A stretch of 42,527 bases of DNA from Nocardia exalbida NBRC 100660 (lineage in GTDB: Bacteria > Actinomycetota > Actinomycetes > Mycobacteriales > Mycobacteriaceae). The notes below the pieces were generated by a model, which worked only from the letters and a program-made list of their open reading frames with translations, made no database searches and was not told where the DNA came from. The stretch is from contig NZ_BAFZ01000069.1 in the NCBI RefSeq assembly GCF_000308575.1, positions 1 through 42,527 on the forward strand, in the 5' to 3' direction. This document shows, piece after piece, positions 15,915-23,901 of this stretch; position 1 is the first letter of the stretch; each line of letters opens with the position of its first letter. The translations under genes and the position numbers were made by a program.

Positions 15915-16751
15915 TCAGTTGATGGACATGTCCTCGGGGAACCAGGTGTTGTGGCTGGCTCCGCCGTCGACGTAGATGATCGAGCCGGTGGTACCCGGCA
16001 GCCAGTCCGACAGCAGCGCCACGATCGACTTCGCCACCACCGTGGGATCGTCGACGTCCCAGCCGATCGGCGACGCGCCGTCCCAGTAGGTGTTGAGCTG
16101 GTTGAGCTTGGCCGCGTCGTCGGTCGCCGTGCCCGCGATCGCCTTGGCGGCCAGCGTCTTGATCGGACCGGCGGCGATGAGGTTGGAGCGGATCTTCTTG
16201 GCGGCGCCCACCTCCCGCGCGACGTACCGGTTCACCGACTCCAGCGCCGCCTTCGCCACACCCATCCAGTTGTAGAAGGGCATCGCCGTGCGCGGGTCGA
16301 AGTCCATGCCGACGATCGAGCCGCCCTCGTTCATCACCGGCAGCACCGCGCGCGACAGCGAGGCGTAGCTCCACGCCGAGATCTCGAACGCCTTGGCGGC
16401 GTCCGGACCGGGACCCTCCAGGAACGGCCGCGCCTCCGGCCCCATCAGGGTGCGGGGTGCGAACGCGATCGAGTGCAGCACGCCGTCGATGCCCTGCGGA
16501 GCCAGTTCACGCAGTTTGTCGGCCAGGCCCGCGAGATCCTCTTCGCTGGTGACGTCGAGCCCGATGGCCGGCGGGACCTCCTGGGGCAGGCGCTTGGCGA
16601 TCCGGTCGATCAGCCGCAGCCGCTCCGGGATGCCGGTGATGACCACCTTGGCGCCCTGCTCCTGCGCGACAGCCGCCGCGTGGAACGCGATCGACGAATC
16701 GGTGATGATGCCCGTGACCAGGATGGTCTTGCCTTCGAGCAGTCCGCCCAT
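15915..16751 (-). CDS. inhA: NADH-dependent enoyl-ACP reductase InhA
   Basis: A 278-aa FAS-II enoyl-[ACP] reductase that reduces the trans-2 double bond during meromycolate elongation and is the target of isoniazid-NAD in mycobacteria. Cofactor region GIITDSSIAF (Ile21 conserved), Ser94 in VLHSIAF, the catalytic Tyr160/Lys167 (Mtb Tyr158/Lys165) in FYNWMGVAK, and GGSIVGMDFD are all present. The C-terminus is longer than in M. tuberculosis, ending SHNTWFPEDMSIN instead of a short HTQLL-type end. ATG at 16751 lies 80 bp after fabG1. Residues that contact the isoniazid adduct in Mtb look conserved, so inhibition is expected, but intrinsic susceptibility cannot be read from sequence alone. Confidence 0.97.
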   Translation of the reverse strand: MGGLLEGKTILVTGIITDSSIAFHAAAVAQEQGAKVVITGIPERLRLIDRIAKRLPQEVPPAIGLDVTSEEDLAGLADKLRELAPQGIDGVLHSIAFAPRTLMGPEARPFLEGPGPDAAKAFEISAWSYASLSRAVLPVMNEGGSIVGMDFDPRTAMPFYNWMGVAKAALESVNRYVAREVGAAKKIRSNLIAAGPIKTLAAKAIAGTATDDAAKLNQLNTYWDGASPIGWDVDDPTVVAKSIVALLSDWLPGTTGSIIYVDGGASHNTWFPEDMSIN

Positions 16752-16831
16752 GAGTTCTCGGTTCTCCTGAAATTCGTATGTGGGATTGGCTGCGGGCGGC
16801 CGCGCTCGGCCGCGCTACGCATTCGGTGTGG

Positions 16832-17548
16832 TCAGTGACCCATGCCCATGCCGCCGTCGACGGGAATCACCGCGCCGGAGACGTAGGCGGAATCCTCGGA
16901 AGCCAGGAAGCTGACGACGGCCGCGATGTCCTCGGGCTGGCCGAGCCGCTGCAGGGGGATGAACTTCTTGGCCATGTCGCGCATGTCTTCGGGAAGGTCA
17001 GCGGTCATGTCGGTCTCGATGAAGCCCGGGGCGACGACATTCGCGGTGATCGACCGCGAGCCGAGTTCACGGGTGATCGAGCGGGCCAGGCCGATCACAC
17101 CCGCCTTGGACGAGGCGTAGTTGATCTGTCCTGCTTGGCCGCTCATGCCGACCACCGAACCGAGGAAGATCATCCGGCCCCAGCGCCCGCGCAACATCGC
17201 GCGGTTCGCCCGCTTGGCGCACCGGAACGCACCGGTCAGATTGGCGTCGAGCACGCGGGTGAACTGCTCCTCGTTCATCCGCATGAGCAGCGTGTCGTCG
17301 GTGATACCCGCGTTGGCCACGAGCACCTCGACCGGCCCCTGGTGCGCCTCCACCTCGGCGAAGGCGCGGTCCACCGACTCGCTGTCGGTCACATCGCATT
17401 TCACACCGAACAGGCCGTCGGGCACCCCCGACCCACGATGCGTGACGGCCACCTTGTGACCGTCGGCAAGCAGACGCTGCGCGACCGCGAGTCCGATGCC
17501 GCGGTTACCGCCGGTCACCAGGACCGAACGTGACGTTGTGTTCGACAT
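16832..17548 (-). CDS. fabG1: 3-oxoacyl-ACP reductase MabA (FabG1)
   Basis: A 238-aa SDR that carries out the NADPH-dependent beta-ketoacyl-ACP reduction of FAS-II, directly before InhA in the pathway and in the operon. Motifs: TGGNRGIG cofactor loop, NAGITDDTLLMRM, Ser131 (LGSVVGMSGQAG), Tyr144 and Lys148 (INYASSKAG), and PGFIETDMT. ATG at 17548 has an AGGTAGG box about 8 nt upstream. The upstream 200 bp hold a pair of 14-bp repeats (see separate entry) and then the terminator of the preceding operon, so this is the first gene of a fabG1-inhA-hemH transcription unit. Confidence 0.97.
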   Translation of the reverse strand: MSNTTSRSVLVTGGNRGIGLAVAQRLLADGHKVAVTHRGSGVPDGLFGVKCDVTDSESVDRAFAEVEAHQGPVEVLVANAGITDDTLLMRMNEEQFTRVLDANLTGAFRCAKRANRAMLRGRWGRMIFLGSVVGMSGQAGQINYASSKAGVIGLARSITRELGSRSITANVVAPGFIETDMTADLPEDMRDMAKKFIPLQRLGQPEDIAAVVSFLASEDSAYVSGAVIPVDGGMGMGH

Positions 17549-17587
17549 GGGCTAAACCTACCTGGTCGAGGTGATCACGCATGAGCG

Positions 17588-17634
17588 GGCATCGATGCTC
17601 GAGGTGATGCCACACGCTCCGGCATCGGTGCTCG
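17588..17634 (-). repeat. Two 14-bp direct repeats upstream of fabG1, candidate operator
   Basis: GGCATCGATGCTCG (17588-17601) and GGCATCGGTGCTCG (17621-17634) differ at one base and lie exactly 33 bp apart, about three helical turns. An inverted GATGCC half lies between them. They cover roughly -40 to -86 relative to the fabG1 start codon. This spacing on one face of the helix suits cooperative binding of a regulator of FAS-II genes. No regulator is identified. Confidence 0.5.
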
Positions 17635-17748
17635 TGCGATGTCACCCGTTCGAGACGCAGGCGGACGGCACATCCGCGCCCGGCGCTGGTCGGGCCCCGA
17701 TCCGATCCTCCGATGTCGTCGCGCTTCGCCGCGGGTTCACACACGAAA

Positions 17749-17789
17749 ATCGGGCCGTGTGCGTGCGGAACGCACGCACACGGCCCGAT
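17749..17789 (-). terminator. Strong rho-independent terminator of the moxR1-DUF58-VWA unit
   Basis: A perfect 18-bp stem (17749-17766 with 17772-17789) with a 5-nt GGAAC loop. Read leftward it is followed by ATTTTC, a short T-run. It lies 160 nt after the VWA gene stop and 200 nt before fabG1, separating the two leftward units. Confidence 0.85.
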
Positions 17790-17948
17790 CATGGACTCGG
17801 TCGATCACCGAATCAGCACTGCCTGCACCAGTGCACCGAGTAGGCGTCGAATCCGAGATCGGAAAACGACGTGGCGCCGTTCGTGTGGCGACCGTTGCGG
17901 TTCGAACCGAAGCTTCGCCTGGCGGACAACGTCTTTCCGCCGCTCCGA
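17790..17948 (-). other. Stretch after the VWA gene with a possible small or relict ORF
   Basis: No established gene. On the minus strand a TTG at 17929 preceded by GGAAAG opens a 38-codon frame that ends at 17813 with the protein-like sequence SFSDLGFDAYSVHWCRQC. It uses G/C third positions and is compact in Cys and Trp near the end, like the end of a secreted protein. It could be a small gene, a remnant of the gene found here in mycobacteria (Rv1482c position), or chance. Confidence 0.25.
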
Positions 17949-18950
17949 TTACGGAAGCCGTTGCCGATACAGCAGACCGGTGATGATTCCCGTCGCGATG
18001 AGCAGGAGGCCGAGCAACAGCCAGGGCCGGCTCGCGTCGCCCCGAGTCAGCTCGAATCCGATCTGCTCCTCGAGCGTGTTGTACACCTTCGTCAACTCGT
18101 CCAAGGAAGCCGCCGTATAGAACTCTCCACCACTCAAACGCGCGATCTCCCGCATCGCGTCGTCATCCACCTTGACTTCCACTCGATCACGCGAACCGTC
18201 CTCGCGCGGAATCTCGACGACACCCCAGGCGGTGCCGAAGGAAATGGTGGAGATCGGAATGTTCTTGCTCTTGGCGAGCCGGGCCGCGACGTACTCGTGC
18301 CGCGGGTTGTCGAAGTCGGTGAAATTGGGAACGGTCTGTTTGCCGTCCGACATGAGCACGATCCGGGCGGGCGGCGGCTGCTGACCGCCACCGAGCACCG
18401 TGGCGAGCGTCTGGATCGCCTGCAGCGCGGTATGGATTCCTTCGCCGGTGGCCGTCCGCTCGGCGAGGCGGACATTGTCGATCGCGGCCTTGACCGATTC
18501 GTGGTTGGTCGTCGGCGAGACCATCACCGAGGCGGTACCCGCGAAGGTGACGAAGCCGATGTTCACGCCCTCGGGCAACCCGTCGACGAACTCCTTGCCC
18601 GCCTGCTTGGCGACCTGGATGCGGCTGGGGGCGACGTCGGTCGCCTCCATCGACAACGACACGTCCATCACGAGCATGACGGTTGCGCGGTTGCGCGGCA
18701 CCTTCTTGACCGCGGTAGGTCCCGCGGCGGCGACGGTGAGGAACACCAGGCCGACGAGCAACAGCGCTACGGCCACGTGGCGGAACGGGCTCGGCCGCGA
18801 GGGAGCGACCTTCTCCAGCAGCTCCATGTTGGTGAACTTCAACATGTGCTTGCGCCGGGTGCGCTGCACCAGGACGTAGCCCAGCGCGATCAGCGCGATG
18901 ACGGCGAGAAATCCGAGCCAGATCTGTGCGGTGAAATGCGAAATACTCAC
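17949..18950 (-). CDS. Membrane-anchored von Willebrand factor A protein (Rv1481-like)
   Basis: A 333-aa BatA-type protein. There are two N-terminal membrane helices (about 9-29 and 58-78). A VWA domain follows with an intact MIDAS metal site: DVSLSM at about residue 95, the Thr of ERTATGEG, and LMSDGKQT. A C-terminal membrane helix (WLLLGLLLIATGIITGLLY) ends the protein. MoxR-DUF58-VWA triads act as AAA+ chaperone systems that mature partner proteins through the VWA subunit. The GTG start at 18950 overlaps the DUF58 stop by 4 nt, so translation is coupled. It corresponds to M. tuberculosis Rv1481, and a strong terminator follows. Confidence 0.93.
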   Translation of the reverse strand: MSISHFTAQIWLGFLAVIALIALGYVLVQRTRRKHMLKFTNMELLEKVAPSRPSPFRHVAVALLLVGLVFLTVAAAGPTAVKKVPRNRATVMLVMDVSLSMEATDVAPSRIQVAKQAGKEFVDGLPEGVNIGFVTFAGTASVMVSPTTNHESVKAAIDNVRLAERTATGEGIHTALQAIQTLATVLGGGQQPPPARIVLMSDGKQTVPNFTDFDNPRHEYVAARLAKSKNIPISTISFGTAWGVVEIPREDGSRDRVEVKVDDDAMREIARLSGGEFYTAASLDELTKVYNTLEEQIGFELTRGDASRPWLLLGLLLIATGIITGLLYRQRLP

Positions 18951-19932
18951 TGACGTGGCACCCGCCCGGTCGGGGCGCCGAAGCTGTGGCGCCGGGTGGA
19001 CACGAACCGGACCACATCGGCGATCCAGTCCCGGTCGGTTCGCAGGGTGAGCACCGGGGCGCCACAGCTGCGCAGCGCCTGTTCGACCTGCTCACGGTGG
19101 CGCTGCGCGGCAGCCGCGAAATCGGCGCGCAGCGTGGAGGTCACGCTGAACTCGCGGGTGCGCCCGGTCTCCGGGTCGTGCAGCACGACGTCGCCCATAT
19201 CGGGCAGCGACAGGTCGCGCGGATCGAGCACCTCGACCGCGAGCAGATCGTGCCTGGCCGAGATCGCGCGCAGCGAGCGCTGCCAATCGATGTCGCCCAG
19301 GAAATCGCTGATGATCACCGCGAGCCCGCGCTTGCGCTGCGGGCGGCGCAGCGATTCGATGCCGCCGAGCAGGTCGCCGCGCACGCCGTCGCGCGCGTGC
19401 GGGGTGGTCGCGATGCTGCGCAGCAGTGACTGGGCGTGCACCCGCCCGCCGCGCGCCGGAATGCGGGTCAACCGTTCGCCGGTGGCGACGACCGCGCCGA
19501 TCCGGTTGCCGCCACCGCTGGTCAGATGGGTGATCGCGGCCGCGGCGGCGATAGCGAGATCACGCTTCTGGCAGGCGGCGGTGCCGAAGTCGAGGCTGGC
19601 CGACAGATCTACCACCATCCAGGTCTCCAGCTCCCGGTCGGCGATCATCTGCCGCACGTGCGGATGGGTGGTGCGAGCGGTGACCGACCAATCCATCTGG
19701 CGCACGTCGTCACCGGGCTGATAGGCGCGGGTCTCGCCCGGCTCGGAGCCGGGTCCGGGGATCAGACCGAGGTGATCGCCGTGCAGTACGCCGTCGAGCC
19801 TGCGGCGCACGGTGAGTTCGAGGGTCTTGAGCGCGACCGTGAGCCTCGGGTCGGTCAGCTCACCCGCGTGGAAGGACGGCGGTGCGTGGGACGGCGACAT
19901 CGGCACTGGCGCAACCGGATCCGATGCCGAGG

Positions 19933-19936
<4 letters not shown>
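18947..19936 (-). CDS. DUF58 domain protein (Rv1480-like)
   Basis: A 329-aa protein with the DUF58 signature YQPGDDVRQMDWSVTART near residue 75 and the following VVDLSASLDFG segment, which looks like a degenerate VWA-type fold with a DxSxS motif. DUF58 proteins work as partners of MoxR ATPases. The start is GTG at 19936, whose bases overlap the moxR1 stop by 4 nt. The end overlaps the VWA gene start by 4 nt, making a tight three-gene unit. It has no transmembrane segment, so it is probably a cytosolic adaptor between MoxR and the membrane VWA protein. It corresponds to Rv1480. Confidence 0.92.
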
Positions 19937-21108
<1,172 letters not shown>

Positions 21109-21241
21109 CCCCGCTTTCGCCTTGGTCCTGTGCGTGCTGCCACAACTATTCCAGGTAATCACCGCCTGTGCCGCAACCGGACCCGACAGAATGGGAATTC
21201 GGCGGCCCCGCGGCCACGCACAGTACCCGGAATGTCCGGAA

Positions 21242-22660
21242 TCAGGAGACTATGCGCACCGCGAACGGCATGATGCCGCCCTCCCGGACCGGGGACACCT
21301 TCACCACGTCGCCGGATTCCGGCGCCTCCACCATCTTCCCGTCGCCCAGATACAGCGCCACGTGCTGACTGCCGTTCGGCCCCCAGAACAGCATGTCGCC
21401 GCGTTCGCGGTCATCGACCGGCACCCGGGTGCCCGCGTTGTATTGGTAGCCGCTGTAGTGCGGCAGCGAGACCCCGATGCCCGCGAACGCGTAGACCATC
21501 AACCCGGAGCAGTCGAAGCCCACCTTGCCGTAGTCACCGTGGCGGTCGGCCACACCGCCGTCGCGGATGCCGAGCGTGGGCCCGTCCTCGTCACCACCAC
21601 CCCACGCGTAGGTGACGCCCAGCTGGGACATGGCCCGATCGACCACGATCTCGATCGCCGACGAACCCCCGACCGACGGCGCGTCCGGCCGGGGCGCGCT
21701 GCGCCGCGCCGGTGGCGAATCCTCCAACTGGGTGTGCGGGCGCTTGCCCGCGCCCAATTCGGCGGCGCGATCCTGGGCGGCTCGGTCGGCGGCCGCGCGG
21801 GCGGCGGCCGCCGCCGCGGCCGCGCGCACCGCGGCCTCCTCCGCTTTGCGCAGTGCGTCCCAGGCCAGGTACGCCTCGCGCTGGTCCTGCAGCCCCGCGA
21901 CGTTGTGACGCGCCTGATCCAGCCGGCCCTGGGCGTCCTGGCGCTGCCGCAGCAGGTCGTCGCGCTGGGCGGTCTGGCGGTCGAGTTCGGCCTTGGCCGC
22001 GGCGACCGCGTGCTCGGCGTCGGTCTTGCGCGCCGCGGCGACGGCGGCGGCCGCGTCGGCGTCCGACTTCGCCCGCCGGGCGCTGGAGTTCTTGTTGCCC
22101 TGATCGATCTGTGCTCGGCGCAGGCCGTCCAGTACCTGCCGGCGGTTCTTGGAGACGAGGTCGAGGAGCTGGGCCCGGTCCAGCGCGATCGCGGGCGTGG
22201 CCGCCGCGAGGTAGGTGATCATCGAGTCGGAGCCCGGCCGGGCATAGACCTGGGTGGCGAACTGGTCGAAGTTGCGGCGCGCCTGGCCGACCCTGGCCCC
22301 GGCGTCGGCCAAGGCGGCTTGGGTGTCCACCACCACGGCGGCGGCCGCGTCGGCGGCGTCGCGCGCGTCCTGCAGGTCCACCAGCGCCTTGTTGACGTCT
22401 TCGCGGCGCCGCGCGACGGCGTCGTCGAGCTGCCCCAGCTGGTGATCGACCACGGCGACCTGGTTGACCAGGGTGCCGACCTCGGCGACGCCCGCGTCGA
22501 CCTGTGCGCCCGCCTGCGCGATCTGGCCGTCGCTGGGATTTGGCGGAGGAGGCGGCACAGCGACGACCGGCCCGGCCGTAACCACTACAGCGACCGAGAT
22601 CAGCAACCCCGCAGCGATCGTTAATCGGCGCCGGTAGGTCAGCGCGCCGTTGTTGCGCAT
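21242..22660 (-). CDS. ripA: Peptidoglycan endopeptidase RipA (NlpC/P60)
   Basis: A 472-aa secreted cell-wall hydrolase that cleaves the D-Glu-mDAP bond of septal peptidoglycan during daughter-cell separation. An N-terminal signal peptide (RRRLTIAAGLLISVAVVVTAG) is followed by a long Ala-rich coiled-coil domain (about 60-330) that blocks the active site in the zymogen. The C-terminal NlpC/P60 domain has catalytic Cys384 (FDCSGL), His433 (SQHVALYLG) and Glu445 (MVEAPESGD), one residue off M. tuberculosis RipA Cys383/His432/Glu444. The total length equals RipA. ATG at 22660 has a perfect GGAGGT box. A small ACCGG-CCGGT hairpin lies just before that box. Unlike Mtb, no ripB follows. Confidence 0.95.
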   Translation of the reverse strand: MRNNGALTYRRRLTIAAGLLISVAVVVTAGPVVAVPPPPPNPSDGQIAQAGAQVDAGVAEVGTLVNQVAVVDHQLGQLDDAVARRREDVNKALVDLQDARDAADAAAAVVVDTQAALADAGARVGQARRNFDQFATQVYARPGSDSMITYLAAATPAIALDRAQLLDLVSKNRRQVLDGLRRAQIDQGNKNSSARRAKSDADAAAAVAAARKTDAEHAVAAAKAELDRQTAQRDDLLRQRQDAQGRLDQARHNVAGLQDQREAYLAWDALRKAEEAAVRAAAAAAAARAAADRAAQDRAAELGAGKRPHTQLEDSPPARRSAPRPDAPSVGGSSAIEIVVDRAMSQLGVTYAWGGGDEDGPTLGIRDGGVADRHGDYGKVGFDCSGLMVYAFAGIGVSLPHYSGYQYNAGTRVPVDDRERGDMLFWGPNGSQHVALYLGDGKMVEAPESGDVVKVSPVREGGIMPFAVRIVS

Positions 22661-23039
22661 CACACCTCCAAGGACCGGATTCCGGTAATCCTCGAGGGCA
22701 TCAGGCGGACCATGACGCACTGTGGTCGACGGATGGCCTCTGGGAACACTTATTCCCCATCAGGGACCATTCGAACCGTAAGACACTTGCGTCACCGACG
22801 AAACAACATTCACGCAACTATGCGGTTCGGTCTCTTAATTGCTAGAAGTTTGCTACACACGGCTGACGGTTCATTCAGACAGAACGAACCAACTGTTCGG
22901 AAAATTAGCTGAATGGAAACTGGGAGCGCTGGTTATCCCCCTAGACCCACCCGCGACATCCTTCGCATCCAGCGAAGAATCCGGCAGGGAGACCGCAGGC
23001 AACGGCGACATCGCGCGGCCGAAACGGCCGAGCCTCGTA
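22661..23039 (-). other. Gene-free 379-bp leader region upstream of ripA
   Basis: No credible ORF. Bases 22740-22920 are clearly richer in A/T than the surroundings, as expected for the ripA promoter and leader. Short hairpins are visible on the minus strand at 22961-22977 (CTTCGC/GCGAAG) and 23015-23029 (CGGCCG/CGGCCG), plus ACCGG/CCGGT at 22674-22686 next to the ripA ribosome binding site. I could not name a riboswitch family with confidence. Confidence 0.5.
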
Positions 23040-23615
23040 CTACTCGCCCTCCGGGGCCCGCCGATCGCTCGCCACTCGCACCGGCTCGGCGGCGTCGTTC
23101 GCCGCGCGCCGGACCTTGAGCCAGTACAGCCCTGCGATGGCCGCCGCCGTCCCCACCAGCAGCGTCCCGGTGATCGCGGTCCAGGACATCGACTCCGGCG
23201 TCTCCAGGCGGGCGACGAAGATGCTCGCGGCCTCCCCGCTCTTGCCCTGGGTGCCCTTCGCGGCGTCCTCGGCCCATTCCAGCCGCACCCGGCTGATGGC
23301 GTCGCTGTAGGTGCCGATCCAGTCGTCGCTGAAAACGACGACAGTGCCGTGCTGCGTCTTGCCCACCTCGGTGGCCAGGTCACGTAGGCTCGAGTCGTGT
23401 CCTGGATTGCCGGGGACGACCACGATGCTCAGCGGGATTCCCTGCGATCGTGCCTCCGCGGCGATGGTGGCCAGTTCCGCCTTGTCCTTGCCGGTCAGCG
23501 TCGCGACGTGATCATCGGCCAGATCGGCGTTGAGCGAGCGCACGGTGTCGGTGGTGACATTCGGCGGCAATTCGGCGGCCATAGGGGTGAAAACCGAGTT
23601 GTGCGGGGCGGTCAT
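23040..23615 (-). CDS. Rv1476 family (DUF6676) membrane protein
   Basis: A 191-aa protein. The N-terminal about 140 residues form an alpha/beta extracytoplasmic or cytoplasmic domain (DHVATLTGKDKAELATIAAEARSQGIPLSIVVVPGNPGHDSSLRDLATEVG). One C-terminal transmembrane helix follows (ITGTLLVGTAAAIAGLYWLKV) and a short basic/acidic tail. Its position between acn and ripA, its orientation and its size match M. tuberculosis Rv1476, a membrane protein linked by location to the RipA cell-division hydrolase. ATG at 23615 (MTAPHN) is chosen; the longer frame upstream enters the acn promoter. A frameshifted 75-bp copy of its 3' part occurs at 38.1 kb. Confidence 0.85.
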   Translation of the reverse strand: MTAPHNSVFTPMAAELPPNVTTDTVRSLNADLADDHVATLTGKDKAELATIAAEARSQGIPLSIVVVPGNPGHDSSLRDLATEVGKTQHGTVVVFSDDWIGTYSDAISRVRLEWAEDAAKGTQGKSGEAASIFVARLETPESMSWTAITGTLLVGTAAAIAGLYWLKVRRAANDAAEPVRVASDRRAPEGE

Positions 23616-23772
23616 CTTCCATCCGGTCTGTCGAGCCGCATCGGCAACCGAAGCGACGGGCATCCAACACTGCAGGTCGAGCAAGATCCCCCTTGCTGGC
23701 TCGAAAGCACAGTACGCGACGGAGTGTCGCATTCCGCGCGCACGGCACGCGGAACCGCCCCCTGGTGTTTCA

Positions 23773-23788
23773 CAGGACAAGCGTACTG
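23773..23788 (+). promoter_or_regulatory. AcnR box in the acn promoter
   Basis: CAGGACAAGCGTACTG matches the AcnR operator consensus known from Corynebacterium glutamicum (CAGNAC, three bases, then CGTACTG) at every fixed position. It lies 114 bp before the acn start codon. It overlaps a possible -10 region (TAAGGT at 23790-23795, with TTTCAC 16 bp upstream), so AcnR binding would block transcription. acnR lies just downstream of acn. The match is seen directly; function here is inferred. Confidence 0.72.
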
Positions 23789-23901
23789 TTAAGGTCGTAG
23801 GCGCGAGGAACCGGCGCTCCAGCGGCACCGGAGCACCTCCGAAGACTCGGCCGCCGGCACAGCCCCGTCGGCGGCCGCCCTCACAGACGAGTGGAGCTGA
23901 C

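Noticed and set aside
22661..22930. Possible ydaO-type (c-di-AMP) riboswitch before ripA
   Set aside because: Short pieces such as GGGGGA-TAACC and CCGTCAGC recall the motif, and c-di-AMP riboswitches precede cell-wall hydrolase genes in actinobacteria. But the order and the GGGGTGAATC core are missing. A covariance-model search with RF00379 would settle it.
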